In this document: positions 10,185 through 17,760 of the stretch, piece after piece | Layout: the number at the start of each line of letters is the position of its first letter | Position numbering within the stretch: the stretch's first letter is position 1 | NCBI GenBank assembly: GCA_964434165.1 | Contig: CAYSUS010000074.1 | Location: 1 to 35,576 of the forward strand | Origin: CAYSUS01 sp964434165 | GTDB lineage: Bacteria; Planctomycetota; Planctomycetia; Pirellulales; Thermoguttaceae | DNA: 35,576 nucleotides | Direction of reading: 5' to 3' | The notes under the pieces: generated by a model | What the model was told of the DNA's origin: nothing | The model's input: the letters and a program-made list of their open reading frames with translations, nothing else | The model's database searches: none | Made by a program: the position numbers and the translations under genes

Positions 10185-10484
10185 ATGGATCCGGACCAGG
10201 AAATCTGCCTCTGTTTTCACGTGACGCGCAGGAAGGTCGAGAACTTCGTTCGCGTGGAGCGACCGCGCCGCGTCGGGCAGCTCGCCGAGTGCTTCGGGGC
10301 CGGGACCGGTTGTGGCTGGTGCCGACCGTTTCTCACACGGATCTTCGAGGCAGCGGTGCAGACGGGCCAGACGACGCCCGACTTGCCGGACTCCGAAGCG
10401 TATGCCCGTATGCGCGCGGAGTACCTCGCGCGAGGCGAGGGAATACCGCCTGGGAATTCGGACGCCGGTCCGGCAGGGGGTTGA
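10185..10484 (+). CDS. BFD-like [2Fe-2S]-binding protein
   Basis: This small protein (99 residues) has the cysteine pattern of the bacterioferritin-associated ferredoxin fold. Cys8-x-Cys10 is in ICLCFHV and Cys43-x2-Cys46 in GTGCGWCRPFL, 32 residues apart. The helix between them (TRRKVENFVRVERPRRVGQLAECF) matches the family layout. Such domains hold a [2Fe-2S] cluster and act in iron release from bacterioferritin, in NirB-type reductases or in NifU-like proteins. Here the domain stands alone with a 50-residue polar C-terminal extension and no bacterioferritin gene nearby, so its partner is unknown. The ATG at 10185 was chosen over an upstream in-frame ATG at 10116 because the cluster motif normally sits at the N-terminus. 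No strong ribosome site precedes either. Confidence 0.85.
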   Translation: MDPDQEICLCFHVTRRKVENFVRVERPRRVGQLAECFGAGTGCGWCRPFLTRIFEAAVQTGQTTPDLPDSEAYARMRAEYLARGEGIPPGNSDAGPAGG

Positions 10485-10534
10485 CGCCCCCAGCGCCGCA
10501 GGCCGGCCCACTGGCGATTTATGGCCCGTCACGC

Positions 10535-10540
10535 TATGAT
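10535..10540 (+). promoter_or_regulatory. Possible -10 box of the small basic protein gene
   Basis: TATGAT at 10535-10540 is a good -10 match about 90 nt before the ATG at 10630. The sequence 17 bp upstream, TGGCGA, matches the -35 consensus at only three positions. Confidence 0.35.
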
Positions 10541-10629
10541 AAACCTCTTGTTTGGCCCGGGCCCGACTCAGCGGCCGGCGGCGCCCTCGGGCGGCCGAAC
10601 GTGCATGTCTTTCCCCAAGGGGACACAAC

Positions 10630-10941
10630 ATGGCCCGCAAGGTTGTAAACCGTAAAGAGTTGCGTCAGGAGAGCGAAGCGGCGGAACGACTCGCCGACGA
10701 GGAGAAGAAGACGGCTGCTGCCAAGACGAAGAAGGCACCCAAGCGGGCCAAGAGCCGCACGAAAGCCGCCAAAGAGGTCCGTTTGAAAGCATTCTGGGGG
10801 GTGTTCAACCAGTCGCTCAAGCGGATCGCTTTGTTCGAGTACAGCCAACGCAAACAGGCGGACAAGAAGGCCGACGAGCTGAATCAGTCGCAGAAGACCC
10901 CCCATTTCGTCCAGCTCGTCAAAGAGGTCATTGAGGAGTAG
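10630..10941 (+). CDS. Small Lys/Ala-rich basic protein, planctomycete-type hypothetical
   Basis: A 103-residue protein of unknown function. The first half (residues 1-50) is low-complexity and rich in Lys, Ala, Glu and Arg, including TKKAPKRAKSRTKAAKE. The second half is more ordered, with KAFWGVFNQSLKRIALFEYS and PHFVQLVKEVIEE. From memory, planctomycete genomes carry short proteins starting MARKVVNRKE with the same FWGVFNQSLKR core, so I take it as a conserved lineage protein; a homology search would settle this. The basic half suggests nucleic-acid or ribosome binding, which is inference only. An AAGGGG ribosome site lies about 8 nt before the ATG. A -10-like TATGAT lies about 90 nt upstream, so it probably has its own promoter. 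Confidence 0.82.
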   Translation: MARKVVNRKELRQESEAAERLADEEKKTAAAKTKKAPKRAKSRTKAAKEVRLKAFWGVFNQSLKRIALFEYSQRKQADKKADELNQSQKTPHFVQLVKEVIEE

Positions 10942-11279
10942 CGGCGACCTGGCCTGGGGAGAGGGTGCCTTGGAGGCCGACATCTGGTCTGCCCGATGCC
11001 CCGACGCGAGGCCGCGAGCTTGCGGGTCCTCGTCCACTGCTTGACGAGCTTCTCTGCCCGTGGGTAGCCTGTGGGGAGGCCCGACCTCCGCAGCGACCGA
11101 TTCGTCGAGCGGAGGTGCCTGGGTTCCGGGCAGTTCGTGGCGGAAAGTGCCGCGGGAAGCCGAGGCGGGCGCGCCTCGCCTCCTGCCTGCTCCGCGCGTT
11201 GAGCTCTCTTCGAATCGCGGCCGTGACGGACACCCGTGCGGCCCTGCAACGGCGTGCCCCGTGGGAGGAGACGTAGGTT
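10942..11279. other. 338-bp gene-free stretch with three stem-loops
   Basis: No convincing reading frame is present. Three inverted repeats follow each other: CTCGTC/GACGAG (11029-11048, 8-nt loop), GGAGG/CCTCC (11075-11089, 5-nt loop) and CGAGGCG/CGCCTCG (11161-11178, 4-nt loop). Conserved cores of RNase P RNA, tmRNA, SRP RNA and the cobalamin riboswitch were looked for and not found. It could be a structured leader of the lipoprotein gene or a small RNA, but base pairing is also easy to find by chance in DNA this GC-rich. Confidence 0.35.
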
Positions 11280-12107
11280 ATGAGATTGGACCGGATGGCC
11301 GTGCTGACTTGCCTCGTCGCGACTTGCCTCGGTGGTCTTTGCGGGTGCGGAAGCGGCGATTCAGGCAGTGAGTCGTCGGACCCGGCGGTGGTGAGCATCG
11401 ACGTGGATGCGCTGCCCGCGCTGGATGGCTACATCCCGGCGCTGGGGGACGAGATCCCGGGACTCGACGGCGATCGGATCAAGGTCGCGCCTCCGAAGGA
11501 CTGGCACGTGCCGCTGAAGAGCGGTTCGGTGGTCGTGTGGTTCAAGAAGACCCAGAAGGACAACTACCCGCAGATCGCGGTCCGCGCCTCGGACTTCGAG
11601 TCGGTCCTTGACGTGAACGAAGAGAACCTGGGTGCTTTCGCGGACGCGATCAGGGAGAGCTTGCGCAAGAAGGGGTCGAAGTCCGCCAAGAAGGTCAAGC
11701 CGATCAGGATCGGCGAGTTCCTGGGCGCGACCTACAGCCAGAAGGTGCCGGTGAAGTCCGAGTTCAAGGAGATCATCCTCGACCGCGTCATCGTGGAGAC
11801 GGTCGTTGACGGGCGCAAGTATCTGTTCGAGCTGCGTGCTCGCGAGGGCGAGGCCCGCAAGCACGTCGATGCCTTGTACGCCGTCGCCTGGGGCGCGAGA
11901 TTCCTTCGCGAGGGCGCCGTTCAAGCCGCTCCGGCCGAGGCGCCGCCTGAGCCGGAAGAGCCGGCGGAGTCGCCCAAAGCCGAGCCCGAGCCCGAGCCCG
12001 AGGAGAAGGCAGCGCCCGAGCCCGAGCCCGAACCGAAGCCGGAGAAGAGGCCGCCGAAGAAGGAGAGCGGCGGCGCGTTCGAGGAAATCGAGGACGAGGA
12101 GTTCTGA
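11280..12107 (+). CDS. Putative lipoprotein with Pro-Glu-rich C-terminal tail
   Basis: A 275-residue exported protein of unknown function. Residues 1-23 form a signal peptide with a hydrophobic core (MAVLTCLVATCLGGL) ending in LCGCG. The cysteine of LCGC fits a lipobox loosely, so lipid attachment in the periplasm or outer membrane is likely. Residues 45-215 make a compact domain with PPKDWHVPLKSGSVVVWF, LDRVIVETVVDGRKYLFELRA and a final helix ending AVAWGARF. This resembles periplasmic proteins that handle a user-defined mass of small strands, but I do not recognise the family. Residues 220-265 are a PEPEPEP tail coded by a GAGCCC-type hexanucleotide repeat, of the kind that often spans peptidoglycan. 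The protein ends in an acidic stretch, FEEIEDEEF. The Hsp70-like gene starts 150 bp downstream in the same direction. Confidence 0.85.
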   Translation: MRLDRMAVLTCLVATCLGGLCGCGSGDSGSESSDPAVVSIDVDALPALDGYIPALGDEIPGLDGDRIKVAPPKDWHVPLKSGSVVVWFKKTQKDNYPQIAVRASDFESVLDVNEENLGAFADAIRESLRKKGSKSAKKVKPIRIGEFLGATYSQKVPVKSEFKEIILDRVIVETVVDGRKYLFELRAREGEARKHVDALYAVAWGARFLREGAVQAAPAEAPPEPEEPAESPKAEPEPEPEEKAAPEPEPEPKPEKRPPKKESGGAFEEIEDEEF

Positions 12108-12257
12108 TCGGCTCTTGTTCGGGGGGCGAATCGGAGAAGGGGCGGGATGCGCCGTTGATTCCCTCCTCCCGCGACCAGAGAGCTTGGCCCCCAAAGCCCC
12201 GGTATTGCCGGGACAGGCGATGGACCGTTTCCCCCACGCTTCGCGGAACCTTGGGTG

Positions 12258-13835
12258 ATGGATTTCAAACCGGGCCAGACGGTCGGCATCGACCTGGGAA
12301 CGACGTTCTCCTCGATCGCGCAGCTGGACGAGGACGGCACGCCCGTCCCGCTGGCCAATGAAGACGACGACGTCGAGACCCCCAGTCTGGTGCTTCTGGC
12401 CGAGGGAGGGCACGTCATCGTCGGGCCGAACCGCATGCGTGCGGCCGTGGAGGAGCCCGAGCACGTCGTCGAGCGGATCAAGCGCGAGATGGGCGAGACC
12501 CACTACAAGCGCACGTTCGACGGCCGGGAGATCACGCCCGAGTTCGTCTCCGCCCTGATCCTCAAGAAGCTCCGGCAGGACGCGGAGAAACGGGTCGGCA
12601 GGATTGGCAACGCCGTCATCACGGTCCCCTATTACTTCAACGACGCGCGTCGCAAGGCCACGCAGGACGCGGGGCGCATCGCCGGCCTGAACGTGATCGA
12701 CATCATCAACGAGCCCACCGCGGCCACGCTCACCTACGCCTGGCACCGCGGCGAGCTCGGCGCCGGCGGCCGCGGATCGGAACGTCCCCGCCGCGCCCTC
12801 GTGTACGACCTGGGGGGCGGCACGTTCGACGTCACCGTGGTCCAGTACACCCCCACGCACTTCCAGGTGCTGGCCACCGACGGCGACGTGCACCTGGGCG
12901 GTGTGGACTGGAACGACCGTCTGCTGGACCACGTCGCCGACGAGTTCCAGGCGCGGCACGGCCTCGACCTGCGGCAGTCGCCGGCCGCCGTGCACCGGCT
13001 GCGCAACGACTGCGACCTCGCCAAACTGGAGCTCTCCGAGCAGCAGGAGACGAAGATCGCGTTCCGGCACTCGGGCAGGGCGATCACCGTCGGCGTCACG
13101 CGCAGGCAGTTCGAGGAGATGACCGCCGACCTGTTGCAGCGGACCCTCGACACCGCGCGCCTCGTCCTCGACCAGGCCTCCACCCCACCCGAACAGCTTG
13201 ACGCCGTGGTCCTGGTGGGCGGATCGACGCTGATGCCGGGCGTTCCCCGCGCGCTGGAGCAGACGCTGGGCCTGGCGCCCTATCGCGACATCTCGCCCCA
13301 CACGGCCGTGGCCCAGGGCGCGGCCATCCACGCCGCGATCCTCGAGGTCAAGCATCGCGGCGAGAAGAGCGAGCTTGCCGAGAAGGTCCGCAAGATGCTC
13401 TCCTCCGTGCGGCAGGAGAACGTCAATTCGCACGGGCTGGGCGTGGTGGCCACCAACCCCAAGTCGGGCAAGGCGGTCAACCACGTGATGATCCCGCGCA
13501 ACAGCCGCATCCCCGTGGAGGTCGCCCAGACCTTCAAGACCAATCGGCCGGGCCAGGAGCGCGTCAGCGTGCAGGTCATCGAGGGAGACGCTCCCGACCC
13601 CCGCGCCGGATCGCTCCTCGGCAAGTGTCGCATCACCGACCTCCCTCCCGACCTGCCCGCCGGATCGCCGATCACTGTCACCTACGCCTTCGACGAAGCC
13701 GGTCGCATCACCGTCCGGGCGCGCGAAGACACGAGCGGAGCCGAGACGGGTATCGAGATCCAGCGACGCGGCGGCCTGTCCGAAGACCAGATCGACGTCT
13801 ATACGCGGCTGGCGAACGAGTACCTCGTGGAGTGA
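12258..13835 (+). CDS. Hsp70/DnaK-like chaperone lacking the C-terminal lid
   Basis: This 525-residue Hsp70 family protein is about 100 residues shorter than DnaK. The ATPase domain is complete: phosphate-1 loop VGIDLGTTFSSIAQ, VITVPYYFNDARRKATQDAG, INEPTAATLTYA, phosphate-2 loop VYDLGGGTFDVTVV and adenosine motif VVLVGGSTLMPGVP. A substrate-binding beta domain follows (MIPRNSRIPVEVAQTF, QVIEGDAPDP, ITVTYAFDEAGRITVRA). It stops after YTRLANEYLVE, so most of the helical lid is missing. The acidic or EEVD-like tail of housekeeping DnaK is absent. ATG 12258 is preferred over the adjoining GTG at 12255. There is no dnaJ or grpE neighbour; a J-like protein with a GspE N-terminal domain follows 84 bp downstream, which suggests a dedicated pair. 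It is not the main DnaK, so no gene symbol is given. Confidence 0.92.
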   Translation: MDFKPGQTVGIDLGTTFSSIAQLDEDGTPVPLANEDDDVETPSLVLLAEGGHVIVGPNRMRAAVEEPEHVVERIKREMGETHYKRTFDGREITPEFVSALILKKLRQDAEKRVGRIGNAVITVPYYFNDARRKATQDAGRIAGLNVIDIINEPTAATLTYAWHRGELGAGGRGSERPRRALVYDLGGGTFDVTVVQYTPTHFQVLATDGDVHLGGVDWNDRLLDHVADEFQARHGLDLRQSPAAVHRLRNDCDLAKLELSEQQETKIAFRHSGRAITVGVTRRQFEEMTADLLQRTLDTARLVLDQASTPPEQLDAVVLVGGSTLMPGVPRALEQTLGLAPYRDISPHTAVAQGAAIHAAILEVKHRGEKSELAEKVRKMLSSVRQENVNSHGLGVVATNPKSGKAVNHVMIPRNSRIPVEVAQTFKTNRPGQERVSVQVIEGDAPDPRAGSLLGKCRITDLPPDLPAGSPITVTYAFDEAGRITVRAREDTSGAETGIEIQRRGGLSEDQIDVYTRLANEYLVE

Positions 13836-13919
13836 GAGAGCCCGGCTCGCGAATCATGAGATTCCGAACCGCGACCGGCAAGGAGCGGCCAACCAACCCC
13901 ATTTCACGGCGCCCCATCG

Positions 13920-14951
13920 ATGGCCAAGGAAATCGACGCCTATCGCGAGTGGCTGGGCATCACCGAGACCGCCCGACCTCTCGATCACTACCAGCTCCTC
14001 CGCCTGAAGAGGTTCGAGGACGACCTGGCCAAGATCCGCGAGCACTACACCAAGATGAACGCGCACGTGCGCAAGTACGCCACCGGCGAGTACGCGGCGC
14101 AGTCGCAGAACCTGCTCAACGAGCTGGCCCGGGCCATGCTCTGCCTGACCGACGTGAAGCGGAAGCGCGAGTACGACGCCTCGCTGGGGCGCACCGACTC
14201 GGGCGAGGGGCGGCGTCGCACCTTCGCCGAGGTTCTGCTCGCCGGCAAGCTCATCACCCAGGACCAGTTGGATAAGGCCCGCGGCTTCGCCGAGGCGACC
14301 GGACTGGAGGTGCGCGACGCGCTTCTGCAGCAGAAGCTGGTCAAGCCCGAGGCCGTGGCCGCCGCCTACGCCGAATCGGTCGGGCTGCCCTACCTCGAGC
14401 TCGCCGAGATCGGCGCCAACGCCGACCTGGCCGCCAAGGTCCCGCCGCGGGTCGCCCGGCAGCATTCCTGCATCCCTGTCATGGCCGACGAAGGGCACGT
14501 CCTGATCGCCTCGCCCCGCCCCCTGGCGCCCGAAGTCGAGGACGACCTCCGGCTCCGCTTCGGCATGCCCGTGCGCACGGTGCTCTGCACGGCGGGCGCC
14601 GTCAGCGGGTTGATCCCCAAGTTCTACTCCGCCGAGGCGGGTGCCGAGGCCGCGCCGGCGGGCAGGAAGCAGGGTTCGCGCAAGACGGCCGCCTCGAGGG
14701 ACGGGGAGGGGGGCGAGAAGCGGTCCCTGCTCAGGCCCGCCAGCGAGTTGTCGGAAGACGAGCGGGTTCGGCGGCGGATCATGTTCGCCGTGATCGCCTT
14801 CAACATCGCGGTCGTCGTCTGCATGATCGCCTTCGTGACGCTGCGGGGCGGCATGGGCCTGCTTGGCCTGGTGGACTTCTTCGTCACGCTTCTGGCCGCG
14901 GCGATCGTGGGCGCAGGGACCTTTTTCGTGGCGACGTCCATGAAGCTTTAG
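13920..14951 (+). CDS. J-like domain / GspE N-terminal (MshEN) domain membrane protein
   Basis: A 343-residue protein with three parts. Residues 18-92 resemble a J-domain (LDHYQLLRLKRFEDDLAKIREHYTKM, then ARAMLCLTDVKRKREYDASLG), but the HPD tripeptide needed to stimulate Hsp70 is absent. Residues 100-240 match the N-terminal domain of type II secretion/pilus ATPases (FAEVLLAGKLITQDQLDKA, AAAYAESVGLPYLELAEI, IPVMADEGHVLIASPRP). In some MshE-type proteins this domain binds c-di-GMP. Residues 288-309 and 315-340 are two membrane helices with the end MKL. The secretion ATPase domain itself is missing. It lies just downstream of the lid-less Hsp70, so the two may work together, with this protein placing the chaperone at the membrane (inference). 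The ATG at 13920 lacks a close ribosome site; AAGGAG occurs about 35 nt upstream, too far to act directly. Confidence 0.85.
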   Translation: MAKEIDAYREWLGITETARPLDHYQLLRLKRFEDDLAKIREHYTKMNAHVRKYATGEYAAQSQNLLNELARAMLCLTDVKRKREYDASLGRTDSGEGRRRTFAEVLLAGKLITQDQLDKARGFAEATGLEVRDALLQQKLVKPEAVAAAYAESVGLPYLELAEIGANADLAAKVPPRVARQHSCIPVMADEGHVLIASPRPLAPEVEDDLRLRFGMPVRTVLCTAGAVSGLIPKFYSAEAGAEAAPAGRKQGSRKTAASRDGEGGEKRSLLRPASELSEDERVRRRIMFAVIAFNIAVVVCMIAFVTLRGGMGLLGLVDFFVTLLAAAIVGAGTFFVATSMKL

Positions 14952-15024
14952 GTGGGCAAAGACGACTCAAGACCCGAAGCGTTCGAGCGTCAGCGCGCGA
15001 TGGCCTGGGCGTGCGTCCGTTTGA

Positions 15025-15039
15025 AGACTTCCGAAGTCT
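15025..15039. repeat. Half-copy of the AGACTTCCGAAGTCT palindromic repeat
   Basis: The 15-bp sequence has perfect 7-bp inverted arms around a central C. It is identical to the left half of the larger palindrome at 28187-28219 and lies 18 bp before deoC. The right half is absent here. Confidence 0.8.
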
Positions 15040-15057
15040 GTTCCACGGAGATCAGGT

Positions 15058-15744
15058 ATGGACTACACCTACGAGCAAATCGCCAAGATGATCGACCACT
15101 CGCTGCTCAACCCCGTGCTCACGGACGAGGAGCTCGAGGCCGGGTGCCGGGTGGCACTGGAGCACGACGTGGCCTCGGTCTGCATCAAGCCCTACTACCT
15201 GCGTCGCTGCGCGCAGATCCTGGCGGGAAGCGGTGTGGCGCCCAGCACGGTGATCGGGTTTCCCCACGGCGGCCACGCCACCTCGATCAAACTGGCCGAG
15301 ACCGAGCAGGCTTTGGCCGACGGCGGCGTCGAGCTGGACATGGTCGTCAACGTGGGCAAGGTCCTCAGCGGCGACTGGGACTACGTGCGCGAGGACATCC
15401 GCGCCGTCGTGGACCGCTCGCACCAGGCTTCCGCCCGCGTCAAGGTGATCTTCGAAAACTGCTTCCTCGTGGACGAGCACAAGATCCGCCTCTGCGAGAT
15501 CTGCGGCGAGCTGGGGGCCGACTGGGTGAAAACCTCCACGGGCTACGGCAGCGGCGGAGCCACCATCGAGGACCTCAAGCTGATGCGCGAGCACTCCCCG
15601 CCCCGCGTCCAGGTGAAGGCCGCCGGCGGCGTGCGCACGCTCGATCAGTTGCTTGAAGTCCGCGCCGTCGGCGTCACGCGGACCGGCGCCACGCGCACGG
15701 TGGAGATCCTCGAGGAGTGCAGGAAGAGGCTCGCTGCGGCGTGA
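15058..15744 (+). CDS. deoC: Deoxyribose-phosphate aldolase
   Basis: DERA cleaves 2-deoxyribose-5-phosphate to acetaldehyde and glyceraldehyde-3-phosphate in deoxynucleoside breakdown. The 228-residue length is typical of the short class. Key residues are present: Asp94 in GGVELDMVVNVG, Schiff-base Lys158 in DWVKTSTGYG and proton-relay Lys187 in VQVKAAGGVR. IGFPHGGHATSIK matches the substrate-phosphate region. The ATG has GGAG about 10 nt upstream. A 15-bp half-palindrome lies between the upstream gene and the start, so deoC may be transcribed from the 106-bp gap or read through from the J-like gene. No other deo gene is adjacent. The nucleoside-deoxyribosyltransferase-like gene at 8.1-8.6 kb could share the substrate pool, but it is not linked by operon. 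Confidence 0.95.
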   Translation: MDYTYEQIAKMIDHSLLNPVLTDEELEAGCRVALEHDVASVCIKPYYLRRCAQILAGSGVAPSTVIGFPHGGHATSIKLAETEQALADGGVELDMVVNVGKVLSGDWDYVREDIRAVVDRSHQASARVKVIFENCFLVDEHKIRLCEICGELGADWVKTSTGYGSGGATIEDLKLMREHSPPRVQVKAAGGVRTLDQLLEVRAVGVTRTGATRTVEILEECRKRLAAA

Positions 15745-16040
15745 GAGGCGACCGAAGGCCGGGGGTGGGGGGAGCAATCCCCGTTCCGCCTCAGCGCCCG
15801 CCAGAAGGGGGTGCCCGCATCAGCACGAGGGACTCATCCCCTTGGGTATATGGGGGGGTGCGATTTCCTCCTCTGCCGCGGTGCGGTACAATCGGGGGCA
15901 TGGGGCAACAGCTCGCAGCCCCTTTCAGCCCCTCTCCCCAGATGCCTCGCCTCCGGGCGCACGGTTGCGACCCGCCGCGGACGTCTCCAAGGATCGCGGC
16001 TGATTTCCAGGTTTCTTCCCAAGAACCACAGAAAGGCAAG
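15745..16040. other. Gene-free stretch with a weak promoter
   Basis: No frame here is convincing. TACAAT at 15887-15892 is a good -10 match, but the sequence 17 bp upstream (TTTCCT) is a poor -35. It would start a leader of about 140 nt for the small gene at 16041. Confidence 0.4.
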
Positions 16041-16424
16041 ATGACCACCCAACTAACCTGGCGGCGGACCGTGCAGAGGACAGGGCGCCAGCGCTCGCTT
16101 CGCTCTCGACTGGCTGGGCTGTCGCTGGAGGAGGCGGTCCGTTCGGCGGTGACTGAGCTGTTCGGTTTCTCGCACCGCTCGAGCAATGCCAAAGCTCTCT
16201 GGTCCGAGTCCGAACGGGTCTGGCTGGGCCAGGAGACCTACCTGCACTGGGCCCTGCGGGACGATCAGATCGACATCCCTTGGGTGGTGGCTCCCACGGC
16301 CGACGCGCCGGACGACGCGGAAGGCCTGGAGCGCGCGGTCCGCCAGCATCTGGTGTCCGAGTGGGACCGCCAGACGTCCGACCTGCCGCATGCCTCCGAT
16401 CCGCACTGGCTGCCGCTGCCGTAG
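16041..16424 (+). CDS. Small hypothetical protein
   Basis: A 127-residue protein that I do not recognise. The N-terminal 25 residues are basic (TWRRTVQRTGRQRSLRSRLAG). Then come an amphipathic helix (LSLEEAVRSAVTELFGFSH), a central part rich in Trp and acidic residues (ALWSESERVWLGQETYLHWALRDDQIDIPWVV), and a helix ending in HLVSEWDR. The composition reads as a real soluble protein, and the ATG has AAAGG about 5 nt upstream. The overlapping minus-strand frame (16053-16406) is Arg/Gly/Leu-rich without clear structure and was judged a shadow. The gene stands alone between deoC and the convergent phosphate operon. There is no sign of a signal peptide or membrane segment. Existence is likely; function is unknown. 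Confidence 0.6.
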   Translation: MTTQLTWRRTVQRTGRQRSLRSRLAGLSLEEAVRSAVTELFGFSHRSSNAKALWSESERVWLGQETYLHWALRDDQIDIPWVVAPTADAPDDAEGLERAVRQHLVSEWDRQTSDLPHASDPHWLPLP

Positions 16425-16518
16425 CTGCGGCGGTGCGTTCTTCCGTTCCGGGTAACGCCTTCGGCCGGCTCGCGGCGGAGTTGCCTGCCCGACGCGCCGG
16501 TGAGACGACGGGCATGGC

Positions 16519-17655
16519 CTACGGCTTGACGGTCTCCAGCGCGGCCGCGGCCTCCTTGGCCACGACCTCAGGCAGGGGGACGTATCCCAGATCCTCGGCG
16601 TACCGCTGCCCCTCGAACAGACACCACTTGAACACGGTCTTCAGGGCAGCGGCCTTTTCCGCGTCGTCGTATTGGCCGTAGAGCAGAACCCAACTGAAGC
16701 TGACGATGGGGTACGAGCCGGCGCCCTTGGGGTCGGGCAGGAAGAACCGCAGGTTCTCCGGCAGGCTGTCGTCCAGCTCGGCCGAGGCCAAAGCGGCGTG
16801 GCAGCTCTCCAGCGACGGGACCACGAACCTGCCCGCCCGGTTCTCCAGCACGGCCATGGTCAACTCGGCCTCCAGGGCGAAGCCGTACTGGACGTAGCCG
16901 ATGCTGCCCGGCGAGGTCCGGATCAGCCCGGCCACGCCGCCGTTGCCCCGGGCCTTCATGGCCTTGCCCGGCCAGTCGACCAGGAGGACGCTCCCGTAGC
17001 GGCTGTTCCAATCGTCCGAAACGGCGCTGAGGTGATTCGTGAAGGCGAAGGTCGTGCCGCTGGAGTCGGAGCGGACGACGGGGAAGATCGACTTGTGGGG
17101 AAGCTCGATGTCGGGGTTGCCCTGGGCGATGGCCTCGTCGTCCCAGTGGGTGATCTCACCCAGGAAGATCCCGCTGTAGGCCTTGCGCGAGAGCCGCAAC
17201 TTGCCCTCGGCCTGCGGGAGGTTGTAGGCCAGCACGATCCCGCCCGCCGTGAGCGGGATCAACCGGGCGCCCTCTTCGACGCGGCGGATCTCCTCCTCGG
17301 AAAGCGCCGCGTCGCTGGCCCCGAAATCGACGGCCCCTTTCTCCTCCACGGCGCTGCCGGCGCGGATGAAGCGGTCGCGGCCCTCGCCGCTGCCGACCGC
17401 CTCGTAGCGGATCTGGACGTCGGGATGGCGCTCGGAATAGACGTCGAACCACTTCTCGTACAGCCGGGACGGGAAGGTCGCGCCCGCCCCGCGGAGCAGG
17501 AGGGTCCCCTCGGGGACTTCGTCCTCCGCCGTCTGCGGCCGGCGGCAGCCGCCGACGCTCAACGCCGCGGCAAGCGCGAGCACCACGACCGGTCGGATCA
17601 ACGTCGTGGCTCCCGGCGCCCCGGTCTCGCACACCCCCCTGGAGGGTTTTCGCAT
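16519..17655 (-). CDS. pstS: Phosphate-binding lipoprotein PstS, second copy
   Basis: Periplasmic phosphate receptor for the Pst ABC transporter. Residues 1-37 carry a signal peptide with lipobox LSVGGC. The mature protein has the phosphate-binding segments of the family: RGAGATFPSRLYEKW, VGSGEGRDRFI, DFGASDAAL and RSDSSGTTFAFTNHLS, followed by NGGVAGLIRTSPGSIGYVQYG. The total of 378 residues is somewhat longer than the paralogue at 20580-21614, and the two differ clearly in sequence. This copy is the last gene of the operon, 105 bp behind pstB; a GGGGGAG site lies 3 nt before the ATG, an unusually short spacing. Two PstS proteins could differ in affinity or in phosphate versus a related oxyanion (inference). 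Confidence 0.93.
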   Translation of the reverse strand: MRKPSRGVCETGAPGATTLIRPVVVLALAAALSVGGCRRPQTAEDEVPEGTLLLRGAGATFPSRLYEKWFDVYSERHPDVQIRYEAVGSGEGRDRFIRAGSAVEEKGAVDFGASDAALSEEEIRRVEEGARLIPLTAGGIVLAYNLPQAEGKLRLSRKAYSGIFLGEITHWDDEAIAQGNPDIELPHKSIFPVVRSDSSGTTFAFTNHLSAVSDDWNSRYGSVLLVDWPGKAMKARGNGGVAGLIRTSPGSIGYVQYGFALEAELTMAVLENRAGRFVVPSLESCHAALASAELDDSLPENLRFFLPDPKGAGSYPIVSFSWVLLYGQYDDAEKAAALKTVFKWCLFEGQRYAEDLGYVPLPEVVAKEAAAALETVKP

Positions 17656-17760
17656 GACTCCCCCGCGAGCTAAGTGGTTCTGGAGGTCGCGTGCGCGCCC
17701 TTCGCTTTGGAACGTCCCCGATTCGGGGGCGCTTCCCGCGCGATCGTCTCACGACATGGC

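Noticed and set aside
10481..10510. TTGACG at 10481-10486 as a -35 box for the small basic protein
   Set aside because: No -10-like sequence lies 16-19 bp downstream, and the bases form the end of the BFD-like gene.
10942..11279. RNase P RNA, SRP RNA, tmRNA or cobalamin riboswitch in the gap
   Set aside because: The conserved core sequences of these RNAs were looked for and not found.
15791..16192. Minus-strand frame opposite the small gene at 16041
   Set aside because: Composition is Ser/Arg-rich without structure, and it has no ribosome site; the plus-strand frame is more protein-like.
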